This document shows positions 25,400-33,678 of a stretch of 64,000 nt of DNA, piece after piece. The translations under genes and the position numbers were made by a program. Position 1 is the first letter of the stretch, and each line of letters starts with the position of its first letter. The DNA lies in NCBI GenBank assembly GCA_039028975.1, contig JBCCHB010000020.1, positions 62,001-126,000 on the forward strand, in the 5' to 3' direction. The notes below the pieces were generated by a model that was not told the origin of the DNA, searched no databases, and was given only the letters and a program-made list of their open reading frames with translations. This DNA comes from JAHBNG01 sp039028975 (GTDB lineage Bacteria > Chloroflexota > Anaerolineae > Caldilineales > Caldilineaceae).

Positions 25400-26062
25400 G
25401 TTAACTTCTCCATTTGTTATTAAGGCCGCCAAGATAATTGAAAAGGGGCGGGCTAAGAGCCTAACTTATGATGTGTGGTATGATTCGTATTACTACTATT
25501 TTACTACTTTTCTTGTGCTAGTGCGTGCTACTGTTTAGATACTACTTTCATACGTTTTATTGATTACGTCAGCGCCTAATCCATCTGAGCCATTAATGAA
25601 TTATTGCTGCTTTAGTGAAATATTTTCTACTGCGCATTGCTCTTTTACTCCTTTCCCAGACCGGCAGTCAATTACGTCATAAGTATGGGAAAAGTACTTC
25701 TATGGTATTAATCGTAACTAAATCGATTATCCTTCGGCGAATTTGAGAAATTTGTGGGGAATTTGTCACATCTTTTAGTATTTCATAAGAATAACTGAAA
25801 TGAGAGCATTCTATAATGCATGGTTACACCGACAATTGGCTGAATAGCCCATTAAGTATACATCTCTTTCATGCCCCTTTCATTGGCACTTTCCCGTCAT
25901 TGCTCCTTCATTTTCCTGTCATTTCTCCATTATTCCCCCAATAGGCCAACTTGGAAAAGACGATAGCAGGGAGATAGCACTAAGCATATGCCTTATCCAC
26001 CGCAGGTCGCGTCTTGTCTTCAATACAACCGTTCATGATCAAGATAGACCAACAAATGTTAA

Positions 26063-26141
26063 GGAATGAGCCGGCAAATAACTTGCGCGTCTGATTCAGG
26101 CATAATCCCACCAAAGGACCAATTTATATAATTCTCGTTCC
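26063..26141. repeat. Miniature inverted-repeat element R2, copy 4
   Basis: GGAATGAGCCGGCAAATAAC on the left and AATTTATATAATTCTCGTTCC on the right are the ends; 79 bp, flanked by TAA on both sides. Confidence 0.7.
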
Positions 26142-26242
26142 TAAAAAGTGTAATGCGACCGTTAATAAATTTAGGGAAGGGTATATTCTTGCAGTCGATC
26201 CACTGCCAATGGCAATAAATAGAGTGACACAAGGAGGGCTTG

Positions 26243-26263
26243 ATGTGCGGATGTTGTGGTTAG
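26243..26263 (+). CDS. Candidate six-codon Cys-rich leader peptide MCGCCG
   Basis: AAGGAGG at 26231-26237 is followed five bases later by ATG TGC GGA TGT TGT GGT TAG, encoding MCGCCG. Two bases after the stop codon a hairpin begins. A near-perfect ribosome site in an otherwise empty region suggests that it is translated. Cys-rich leader peptides are known to sense cysteine in some bacteria, but no plus-strand gene follows here, so any role is open. Confidence 0.3.
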   Translation: MCGCCG

Positions 26264-26264
26264 G

Positions 26265-26296
26265 TACCCTCGTGTTACTCTTCGTTACGCGAGGGT
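26265..26296 (+). other. Hairpin after the mini-ORF
   Basis: TACCCTCGTGTTAC and GTTACGCGAGGGTA form an imperfect 14-base stem (eight outer pairs perfect) with a short loop. There is no T-run. It could end or stabilise the mini-ORF transcript, which would otherwise run antisense to the amidohydrolase gene. Confidence 0.45.
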
Positions 26297-26341
26297 ATGT
26301 ATGCTAGATGATTATACTTGGATTTGGCTGCTATCTACTAA

Positions 26342-27952
26342 TTATTCATCCTTCCGGTATACCGTCTTTCCACCAACTACCGTACCTAAGACATCAATGT
26401 CTTTTATCCTTACAGGCTCTACACTAAGAATATTTTCCGATAGAACAGTCAAATCAGCCAATTTACCTACTTCTAAACTGCCTTTCAGCTCTTCTTCAAA
26501 GCTACATAAAGCCGCATAAGTGGTAAACGTCTTCAACGCCTCTTCAGGAGAGATACGCTCGTCCGGCCCCAAGATATCACCACTGCGAGTCTCTCTATTA
26601 ACGGCTGTATGTATGGAAAATAGCGGGTCAATGGGCGTTACCGGAAAATCAGAATGTATGCTAAAAGTCATGCCTGCCTTAAGAGACGAGCCAAGGGGGT
26701 TCATGCGGGCTGCGCGTTCGGGGCCAATGAACATGGATTTGTGACGATCACCCCAGTAGTAGATGTGATTGATAAAGTAGCTAGGAATCACGCCTAGATC
26801 GGTGATGCGTTCAATATGATTAGGATGGGCCATTTGACAGTGGATCAGCATATGGCGGTTGTCTTGGCGTGGATGCTTGGATTGGGCCATCTCAAAGGCT
26901 TGCAAAATGGATTCGATAGCCGCGTCGCCATTGCCATGGACAATGATGTGATGCCCGCGGGATTGATAGTCACAGAACATGTCATTGAGCTGCTCTTGAG
27001 GGTAGATCAGCTCACTGCGCCAGCCCGGCTTGTTATGGTAATCCTCAATCAACGCGCCCGTTAACCCCTGAATCGAGCCGTCTTGAAACCATTTAATCCC
27101 CCCCAGTTGGAAGTAGCGAGAACCAAAGCCTTTGCCAATACCCAACTGCTCGTAGGCTGGGTAGGCTTGCACCATCACGTCCCCGTAGATGCGAATATTG
27201 AGTTCGCCAGCCCAATCCAGTTCGTTACAAATACTAATGTAATCAGCACCGTTGGATAGCCCGATGGCCCCATCATGAGTGCTAGTTAGGCCAAAGGAGT
27301 TATAGTCTGCCACTTTCTGCACAAAAAGATCTTTGATTTCTTCTCGGCTTGGGCTAGGTAGGTGCTCGCGTGCATCGAAGGCTGCATTTTCTAGCAGCAG
27401 TCCCGTTGGATCCCCTCTATCATCCTTATCGATATGCCCACCATCTGGGTCGGGTGTAGTACCATCGATGCCCATCTTCTTTAACCCAGCACTATTCACA
27501 TAAACTAAGTGACCGCTGATGTGAGAGATAAAGATAGGATGTTCGGTGGTGACAGCATCCAAATCGGCAGTCGTCAAATGACGCATCTCTTCAATACCTG
27601 TATCATCATAGCCAAATCCCCGAACCCATTCCCCTTCCTCACTTGTTTTGGCCAATTCTTCAATTTGGCTCAGAACATCCTCCACTGTCTTGCAGGCGAC
27701 CGAACTGCAATCCGCGTGGGCAGACCAGAGAGAACCAGCCGTAATGTGGCTATGTGAATCGATTAAACCTGGAACCACTGTGGCACCACCTAAATCAACA
27801 ATCTCTGCACTTGGGCTAGCCCATTGGTGTACCTCCTCAGTGCTGCCAATAGAGCAGATGGTATCGCCAGCCGTGCCAACAGCCGCAGCAGTCGGTGCAT
27901 CTGGGTTCATAGTAATAAAATGGGCGTTCGTAAAGATTCTTTGCTTAGGCAT
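26342..27952 (-). CDS. Amidohydrolase, YtcJ type
   Basis: This 536-residue metal-dependent hydrolase of the amidohydrolase superfamily has the metal-binding HxH in GLIDSHSHI, the later histidines in VHGNGDAA and IHCQMAHP, and the final aspartate in IHSDFPV. The C-terminal ADLTVLSEN closes the composite beta-sandwich. YtcJ-like proteins cleave C-N bonds of diverse amides; the substrate is unknown. The ATG at 27952 (MPKQRIFTNAHF) is preferred, because the longer frame to 28075 runs through repeat R1 copy D. It lies downstream of a dipeptide-type transporter and a sulfatase, suggesting that it processes an imported amide. Confidence 0.85.
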   Translation of the reverse strand: MPKQRIFTNAHFITMNPDAPTAAAVGTAGDTICSIGSTEEVHQWASPSAEIVDLGGATVVPGLIDSHSHITAGSLWSAHADCSSVACKTVEDVLSQIEELAKTSEEGEWVRGFGYDDTGIEEMRHLTTADLDAVTTEHPIFISHISGHLVYVNSAGLKKMGIDGTTPDPDGGHIDKDDRGDPTGLLLENAAFDAREHLPSPSREEIKDLFVQKVADYNSFGLTSTHDGAIGLSNGADYISICNELDWAGELNIRIYGDVMVQAYPAYEQLGIGKGFGSRYFQLGGIKWFQDGSIQGLTGALIEDYHNKPGWRSELIYPQEQLNDMFCDYQSRGHHIIVHGNGDAAIESILQAFEMAQSKHPRQDNRHMLIHCQMAHPNHIERITDLGVIPSYFINHIYYWGDRHKSMFIGPERAARMNPLGSSLKAGMTFSIHSDFPVTPIDPLFSIHTAVNRETRSGDILGPDERISPEEALKTFTTYAALCSFEEELKGSLEVGKLADLTVLSENILSVEPVRIKDIDVLGTVVGGKTVYRKDE

Positions 27953-28002
27953 TGATTCTGCATTCCTCTTGGTTCTTCTTTTGGTATTCGTATACTGTAC
28001 TG

Positions 28003-28095
28003 CATAGATGAACAGAAAAATTCTATCCTCCCTTTGCAGAACATTCCAGAGTAGATTGGGCAAGAGTCGGGACAAGACTCTTCTGGTGGAGTATA
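28003..28095. repeat. Interspersed palindromic repeat R1, copy D
   Basis: CATAGATGAACAGAAAAATT at the left and GACTCTTCTGGTGGAGTATA at the right are the ends; the core is nearly identical to copy C. It lies between the double ATPase and the amidohydrolase. Confidence 0.78.
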
Positions 28096-28103
28096 ACAGT
28101 CTC

Positions 28104-30074
28104 CTATTTCTCTGCTACAAAATGACCTGCCTCCACCTCCCGAAGCGTGACCAAATCGGGCTGGGAATCAGCGGGCCAAATGGGGCTAGGGATTTCTCCG
28201 CTTAGCATGGCACGTTCCTTTCGCTGCTTTGGATCAGCAATCGGCACGGCAGAGAGCAGCTTCCGGGTGTAAGAATGGCGTGGATGATTAAAGATTGCTT
28301 GGCGCGGTCCGATCTCTACTATCTGCCCCAAATACATGACAGCGACCCGGTGACTAATTCGCTCCACTACGGCCATATCGTGAGAGATGAAGAGATAAGT
28401 AAGCCCTAATTCCTCCTGCAGACCCAACATGAGATTCAGCACCTGGGCTTGAATCGAGACATCCAGAGCCGAGACAGCTTCATCGGCAACTAGGAGTTTG
28501 GGATTGAGGGCCAGTGCGCGGGCAATACAGATTCGCTGTCTCTGACCACCGGAAAATTGATGGGGATATTGGTTTAGGTGCTCAGCGCGCAAGCCAACCT
28601 GCTCAAAGAGCTGTAGCACCCGATCATTGAGCGCCTTTCCACTGCTTACCTTGTGGGCCAGAAGAGGCTGGGCCACCGAATCGCCAACCCGCCGCCGTGG
28701 ATCCAGGCTAGCAAACGGGTCCTGAAAGATCATCTGCATACGCCTTCGGTAGGGCCGCATGGCTCGACGGGAGAGAGAAGTAATGTCATCCCCTTCCAAC
28801 CGAATGGTGCCAGAGGTTGGTTCCAGCAGTTTAAGAATCAGATTCGCTAGCGTAGATTTTCCACAACCCGATTCACCAACGACAGCCAACGTCTCGCCCG
28901 GTGCGACAGTTAGAGATACATTTTCCACTGCGTGAACCTTGGCCCCGCCCCGCATAGGAAAGCGTTTTGTTAACCCTTCCACCGCCACTAGCGGCTGTGA
29001 AGCATAGTCTGGCTCGTGCTCAATTAAAGCGATTGAGCTGAAGCTAATGCCCGTCTCCACTTCATCACCCATTGCTTCATCACCCATTGCTTCATCACCC
29101 ATTGCTTCATCACCCATTGCTTCATCACTCTTAGTCCCTTCTGAGACCTGATTGCCAGTAGCCAATTCTGTTGGCACGCTTGCCTCGTCAGCTTGAGCAA
29201 CGTCCATCGGCTCTAACCCGCTCGGTATCAGGCGAAACTTAGCCGGACGGGAAAGTGTGGCCATGCTGCCTAATCTGGGTACGGCATGAAGCAACGTTTG
29301 GGTGTAGGCATCTTGTGGTCGATGAAAGATATCGCCCACTGACCCACTTTCGACTACCTTACCCTGATTCATAACCAGTGCCCGATCTGCCACCTCTGCC
29401 ACCACCCCCATATCGTGAGTGATAATGATAACGGCTGTGTTCAGCTCATCCTGTAGTTCACGAATTAAACCCAAAATTTGGGCTTGTATGGTTACATCAA
29501 GGGCTGTAGTCGGTTCATCGGCAATCAGAATCGCAGGATCGCAAGAAAGGGCCATGGCGATCATCACCCGCTGACGCATGCCGCCGGATAGCTGATGAGG
29601 ATACTCGTCAATGCGTTTGTGGGCTTCGGGTATGCGGACCCTTTGGAGCATCTCTAAGGCAGCCTGTCGCGCGGCATTCTTGGGAATCTGCTGGTGGAGT
29701 ATAATGGCTTCCATAATCTGGTCCCCCACCGTATAAACAGGATTGAGGCTGGTCAGCGGCTCCTGAAAGATCATAGAGATATGGTTGCCGCGTATCGAGC
29801 GCATCACCGACTCTCTCTGCTGGACCAGATCAATGACCTGGCCATCTGCCCGCTGAAAGAGGACTTCGCCAGCAGTAATCCGCCCTCGAGAGCCAAGCGC
29901 AACGAGACGCATAATCGAGAGAGCAGTCACCGACTTGCCAGAACCAGACTCACCGACTATGGCCAATGTCTCCTTTTCATGTAGATCAAAGGAAAGGTTA
30001 TCAACCGCAACAAAATTGCCAAATTGAACGGTCAGATTATGAACTTGTAAGACGGGTGCAGTTTGATGGTTCAT
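28104..30074 (-). CDS. Dipeptide/oligopeptide ABC transporter, double ATPase
   Basis: This 656-residue protein contains two complete ATPase domains, corresponding to DppD and DppF fused. Domain 1: Walker A GESGSGKS, signature LSGGMRQRVMIAMAL, Walker B ILIADEPTTALD. Domain 2 from about residue 360: GESGCGKST, SGGQRQRICIARAL, LLVADEAVSALD. The linker holds four tandem DEAMG units encoded by a 15-base repeat. In domain 2 the residue after DEA is V rather than the usual P/T, which is common in the family. It would power the permeases at 32.6-34.7 kb. The sulfatase gene lies 15 bases upstream. No substrate-binding protein gene is visible in this window. Confidence 0.92.
   Translation of the reverse strand: MNHQTAPVLQVHNLTVQFGNFVAVDNLSFDLHEKETLAIVGESGSGKSVTALSIMRLVALGSRGRITAGEVLFQRADGQVIDLVQQRESVMRSIRGNHISMIFQEPLTSLNPVYTVGDQIMEAIILHQQIPKNAARQAALEMLQRVRIPEAHKRIDEYPHQLSGGMRQRVMIAMALSCDPAILIADEPTTALDVTIQAQILGLIRELQDELNTAVIIITHDMGVVAEVADRALVMNQGKVVESGSVGDIFHRPQDAYTQTLLHAVPRLGSMATLSRPAKFRLIPSGLEPMDVAQADEASVPTELATGNQVSEGTKSDEAMGDEAMGDEAMGDEAMGDEVETGISFSSIALIEHEPDYASQPLVAVEGLTKRFPMRGGAKVHAVENVSLTVAPGETLAVVGESGCGKSTLANLILKLLEPTSGTIRLEGDDITSLSRRAMRPYRRRMQMIFQDPFASLDPRRRVGDSVAQPLLAHKVSSGKALNDRVLQLFEQVGLRAEHLNQYPHQFSGGQRQRICIARALALNPKLLVADEAVSALDVSIQAQVLNLMLGLQEELGLTYLFISHDMAVVERISHRVAVMYLGQIVEIGPRQAIFNHPRHSYTRKLLSAVPIADPKQRKERAMLSGEIPSPIWPADSQPDLVTLREVEAGHFVAEK
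29061..29130. repeat. 15-bp tandem repeat inside the double ATPase gene
   Basis: TTCATCACCCATTGC is repeated four times plus a partial unit, with perfect copies. It encodes the DEAMG repeats in the flexible linker between the ATPase domains. Being 15 bases long, copy-number change keeps the frame. Confidence 0.9.
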
Positions 30075-30089
30075 AGGGAGGTTGTAGGA

Positions 30090-31457
30090 CTACCGGGTGA
30101 CTTGGAACAGCCCGGCCGTGTCTTTGGGCGAACGGGCATCGATCTGATTGATAACGGCCTCTGGAGGCATTGAGACGGGGTTCTCGGTCAGAATTGGATC
30201 ATTGGTTCGCTCCATCCAGCGTTGGAGACGGCCTTGCATATCGGCTAAAATGTCATGATATTGAGTGGATTCGGCTAGATTGCGCGTCTCATTTGGATCA
30301 AAGATCAGATCATAAAGCTGCTCATTGGGGATGATGCGCTCAGACCAATCCTGCTCCAGCCAAAGATCTTTACTGATGCTATCATCACAATTGGCCAGAA
30401 CGGGACCGGTATGCCCTGTATGCTCTTCTACGTAGCGCCGAATATACTTGTAGCGCTGGGTGCGCACTGCGCGTTGAGGCTCATAGGCGGCATGGTAGCT
30501 CACCTCGGCAAAGATCTCTTCGTTGATCTCATCAACCATGCTGGACATGATTGACATAAATGATTTGCCTTGGAGCCACGGTGGAGGAGCAATATCGAGC
30601 AGTTCACACAGGGTCGGGAAAATATCGATCTGAGAGATCATGGCATCGATAACACGTCCACCGACAAAGTGGCCGTTAGCAAATTGAGCAGACCCACGCA
30701 TAATGAGCGAAACCCCAATGCCATGATCCGTCAAATGACACTTGCAGCCAGGGAATGCAACGCCATGATCTGTGGTCAGAATCACCAATGTCTGGTCAGC
30801 AATGCCCGCCTCATCTAAGGTATCTAGCACCATTCCCACACCTTGGTCCAAGGTGCGAGCCATGGTGCAGTAGGCGGCCATATCTTCTCGCGTCGCTGGC
30901 GTATCGGGTAGAGGCAAGGGAGGGCGCATGAGGCTCGGGTCATCATCAGGGCCAATGGCTGGGAACTCGCGATGAGTCTCGAAGAAGCCCACATCCATAA
31001 AGAAGGGTTGCCCAGATGCCACCTGTTGGTTGACGTTGGTAATAAAGCCAGCAGCGGCAGGAGCTACATCCTTTACGAAGGTGCTCTTTTCTGGAGCCAC
31101 AATCTGGTCAAAGCCAAGTTGAGTTCGGTCCCGATGCAGGTGTTGTAAACCGCCTAACACCGTGTGATAGCCATTCTCCTTTAACGTGTGCAGTAGGTGT
31201 TGGCTGTAGTCACGAAGGCCAAATCCCCGGTTGACCAGCCCGGTCATGCCAGCACTATGGGGAGATTGGCCAGTCAGCAACGCTGCTCGGCTGGGTGAAC
31301 AGGTTGGTGCAGCACAGAAGGCTTTGCGGAAGAGTACACCCTGCTCAGCAAGCCGCTGTATGTTCGGTGTGGGTACGTTATGTCCATAGGGTTGAACATA
31401 GCGTCCCGTATCGTGGGAGTGAATATAGATAATGTTTGGTCGGTTTTCTGGTCTCAT
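30090..31457 (-). CDS. Sulfatase
   Basis: This 455-residue type I sulfatase carries CSPSRAALLTG at residues 53-63; Cys53 is the residue converted to formylglycine by a separate enzyme. The N-terminal RPNIIYIHSHDTGRYVQPYG and the later LTTDHGVAFPG and TDHGIG supply metal-binding residues, with one change from the usual DDxG (here HDTG). No signal peptide is visible, so it probably acts inside the cell. It sits between permease and ATPase genes of a peptide-type importer, so a sulfated compound may be imported and desulfated. The start ATG at 31457 is five bases from a divergent gene. Confidence 0.88.
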   Translation of the reverse strand: MRPENRPNIIYIHSHDTGRYVQPYGHNVPTPNIQRLAEQGVLFRKAFCAAPTCSPSRAALLTGQSPHSAGMTGLVNRGFGLRDYSQHLLHTLKENGYHTVLGGLQHLHRDRTQLGFDQIVAPEKSTFVKDVAPAAAGFITNVNQQVASGQPFFMDVGFFETHREFPAIGPDDDPSLMRPPLPLPDTPATREDMAAYCTMARTLDQGVGMVLDTLDEAGIADQTLVILTTDHGVAFPGCKCHLTDHGIGVSLIMRGSAQFANGHFVGGRVIDAMISQIDIFPTLCELLDIAPPPWLQGKSFMSIMSSMVDEINEEIFAEVSYHAAYEPQRAVRTQRYKYIRRYVEEHTGHTGPVLANCDDSISKDLWLEQDWSERIIPNEQLYDLIFDPNETRNLAESTQYHDILADMQGRLQRWMERTNDPILTENPVSMPPEAVINQIDARSPKDTAGLFQVTR

Positions 31458-31462
31458 TTGAC

Positions 31463-32017
31463 ATGTCCCAGTATAATCTGTCTATGAACTACGAACGAGA
31501 AACTTTGGTCGCCTATCTACGCCAGTATGGGATTACTTATCTTGCACCGAGCGATGCTGTTGCCACTGAGGTAATTGAGTCTGAGCAAGAGCTGGTTCGA
31601 TCGCTGCTTCTGAGCGGCGATGAGCGCTTGCAGATGGCGCTTGTGCCACTCTTTATTCGAAATGTCCATCTATCTAAGCATATTCCAGTACTAATAGAAA
31701 AGCTTTCGCCTGAAAACGCGCTCGATCTGAAGACCTATTATATGGCTGCCGTCTATCTTCAGCAGATTTGGCATATTCGATTGGGCTTTTACATCGATAA
31801 TTCTGTATCGCTCCCCGATCTCTTTTCCGGGGAAATGAACCTTCCATCCCCGGGAGAGCGATTCGGTAAAGTTGGTCTCTATGATCTGGTGGATGATTGG
31901 CGTAACCGTTCAATTTTTCCCTTCAATTATATGGCTTCACTTAATAAAGTCATGGATTTATTTTTCGAAGACTTGATACTTACCATACCTGAGCCTCACT
32001 ATGCGCCAGCGAATTGA
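31463..32017 (+). CDS. Unknown protein paired with a nucleotidyltransferase
   Basis: This protein of about 184 residues has no family that I recognise. It is mostly helical in appearance, with LLLSGDERLQMALVPLFIRN and the aromatic-rich YYMAAVYLQQIWHIRLGFY. It overlaps the next gene by 17 bases, so the two are coupled. Starts at 31463 or 31484 (MNYERETLVAYL) are both possible; neither has a clear ribosome site. Pairing with a small nucleotidyltransferase recalls toxin-antitoxin or defence modules of the MNT/AbiE kind, which is inference only. Confidence 0.6.
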   Translation: MSQYNLSMNYERETLVAYLRQYGITYLAPSDAVATEVIESEQELVRSLLLSGDERLQMALVPLFIRNVHLSKHIPVLIEKLSPENALDLKTYYMAAVYLQQIWHIRLGFYIDNSVSLPDLFSGEMNLPSPGERFGKVGLYDLVDDWRNRSIFPFNYMASLNKVMDLFFEDLILTIPEPHYAPAN

Positions 32018-32635
32018 TCAGCAGCGGATCGAGCAGTTTCTGCAACGGCTAGGGCGAGAGTTCCATAGACCTGGACGTATATATCTTGTAGGTGGTACGA
32101 CCATGGTCTATGAAGGATTACGTCAACAAACGCTTGATATTGATCTGTCCATTGAAGTGGATGATGCTGACCACAGTGCTTTCATAGCAATTGTGCGCAA
32201 GCTAAAGAATCAGTTGTCAATGAATATCGAAGAAGCGTCACCTGGTGACTTTATTCCTTTACCGTCAGGCCATAAAGATAGAAGTCCCTATATCGGTCGG
32301 TCTGGTCAGCTTGACGTCTTCCATTTTGATCTATACAGCGTTGCACTCAGTAAAATCGATAGATCAACCGGAGAAGATATTGCAGACGTCTTGGCATTGC
32401 TACAAACGGAACGTCTCGAAATGTCGAAGTTGACAGACTGTTTTAGGAATGAGCATTAAATAAGTTGGGCATGTTATCTCGAAGGATTGAGAGATCTTAT
32501 GCACAAGTTAGTTAATTCCGATTCCTTAATGAAATCTTGCCTGAGCTAGAACAGAAGAGTCTTAAGACGATTCCTAGGGAATTTCAAGGTGAATTTGAAT
32601 TTCTTCTGAGCAGATGGGAAAGCATGAAGCCATGA
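32001..32635 (+). pseudogene. Minimal nucleotidyltransferase gene split by an R2 insertion
   Basis: The 5' part encodes YLVGGTTMVYEGLRQQTLDIDLSI, a nucleotidyltransferase G-G and D-x-D motif, and a KIDRSTGEDIADVLALL region typical of DUF6036-like proteins. The frame stops at 32459, inside repeat R2 copy 5. If bases 32446-32528 are removed, the frame continues as TDCFNEILPELEQKSLKT and on to a TGA at 32633, giving 183 residues. The insertion therefore truncated the protein, removing its last 34 residues and adding RNEH. The restored gene would end seven bases before the converging permease gene. Whether the shortened protein still works is unknown. Confidence 0.8.
32446..32525. mobile_element. 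Miniature inverted-repeat element R2, copy 5, inserted in a gene
   Basis: GGAATGAGCATTAAATAAGT on the left pairs with GCACAAGTTAGTTAATTCCG and ATTCC on the right. It is 80 bp, flanked by TTA at 32443-32445 and TTA at 32526-32528, consistent with a 3-bp target duplication. It interrupts the nucleotidyltransferase gene. Confidence 0.85.
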
Positions 32636-32642
32636 TTTGAGC

Positions 32643-33515
32643 TTAACGCTCTCTTAATTTCGGATTAAATGCATCATTCAACCCATCCCCAATTAAGCTA
32701 ATGCTCAACACAGTGACAAAGATTGCGATGCCTGGAATGGCCACTGTCCACCATGCATCCAAAATATAGGGACGATTGTATCCAATCATGGACCCCCAAC
32801 TGACTACGTTTGGATCGCCCAACCCCAAGAAACTCAAGCCGGCCTCGAAGAGTATGGCCACACCAACGACCAATGTGGCAGAGACAATCAGAGGAGGCAG
32901 CGCATTGGGTAAGATCACCGACCAGATAATGGTCCAATCACCAACCCCAATAGAGCGTACGGCAGAAACGTACTCTAAATTTTTGATTCTGAAAAACTCC
33001 GCTCGCGTCAGGCGAGCTGTCTGGGGCCAACTGACCACACCAATGGCAATAGCGATGGTTAGTAGAGAGGGTGAGAAGAGAGCCACAATGACCATGGCAA
33101 ATAGCAGCGGTGGCAAAACCTGGAAGAACTCGGTCACCCGCATGAGCACCTCATCAATCCATCCCCCATAGTAGCCTGCTATGGCCCCGATGACAACACC
33201 GATGAAGACCGTCAGTGCAGCCGCTATAGCACCCACGAGTAACGTAGCATCGCCACCATCAATCAGCCCTGCCAGAATATCCCGTCCTAGGTAGTCAGTG
33301 CCCAATAGCAATGCATCAGCATCCCCAGGAGGAGTTAAAGGTGCCCAAACAATTTTGAATGGATCAATGGTGTATAGATAGGGGCCTACCAGAGAAAAAA
33401 GTAGCACCCCAATAAAGAGTATTAGCCCAAGAAGCGCTGCTCGGTTGCGAATGAACATACGCCATGCTTCATTGAGGGGGCTATACGATTGTTCAAGGAT
33501 GGTTGGTTGCTGCAT
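32643..33515 (-). CDS. Peptide-type ABC transporter permease, DppC family
   Basis: This 290-residue inner-membrane protein has an N-terminal segment before six helices. Family features are LLGTDYLGRDILAGLIDG, the coupling loop region LTRAEFFRIKNLEYVSAVRSIGV and EAGLSFLGLGDPNVVSWG. It pairs with the DppB-type permease encoded 163 bases upstream. Together with the double ATPase at 28-30 kb it would form an importer for peptides or other small amides. The transporter genes are separated by the opposite-strand nucleotidyltransferase module. Confidence 0.93.
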   Translation of the reverse strand: MQQPTILEQSYSPLNEAWRMFIRNRAALLGLILFIGVLLFSLVGPYLYTIDPFKIVWAPLTPPGDADALLLGTDYLGRDILAGLIDGGDATLLVGAIAAALTVFIGVVIGAIAGYYGGWIDEVLMRVTEFFQVLPPLLFAMVIVALFSPSLLTIAIAIGVVSWPQTARLTRAEFFRIKNLEYVSAVRSIGVGDWTIIWSVILPNALPPLIVSATLVVGVAILFEAGLSFLGLGDPNVVSWGSMIGYNRPYILDAWWTVAIPGIAIFVTVLSISLIGDGLNDAFNPKLRER

Positions 33516-33678
33516 AGAAAATTAGAGATGGAAATCGATTCGCAAAATCAATCGTGGATGAGTACGTGAGTTCTACTCAACATACCTATTATCGCAAAAC
33601 GCATCAAAAATTTGCCGTAGGCTTCGCTTGAATAAGTTGAGGAGAACGTTACTTGTAATGCTATATCATCAATATCGA

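Larger units (their letters stand above)
25400..26341. other. Long intergenic region with R2 copy and mini-ORF
   Basis: About 940 bases between two minus-strand genes. It is A/T-rich with many T-runs near 25500-25950. It holds R2 copy 4, a six-codon reading frame with a strong ribosome site, and a hairpin, listed separately. The part adjacent to 25400 must contain the response regulator promoter. No longer gene is supported on either strand. Confidence 0.5.

Noticed and set aside
27953..28075. N-terminal extension of the amidohydrolase
   Set aside because: The extra frame runs through repeat R1 copy D and lacks family similarity; the internal ATG at 27952 fits the family.
29061..29130. Tandem repeats as a CRISPR array
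   Set aside because: Units are 15 bp with no spacers and lie in frame within the ATPase gene.
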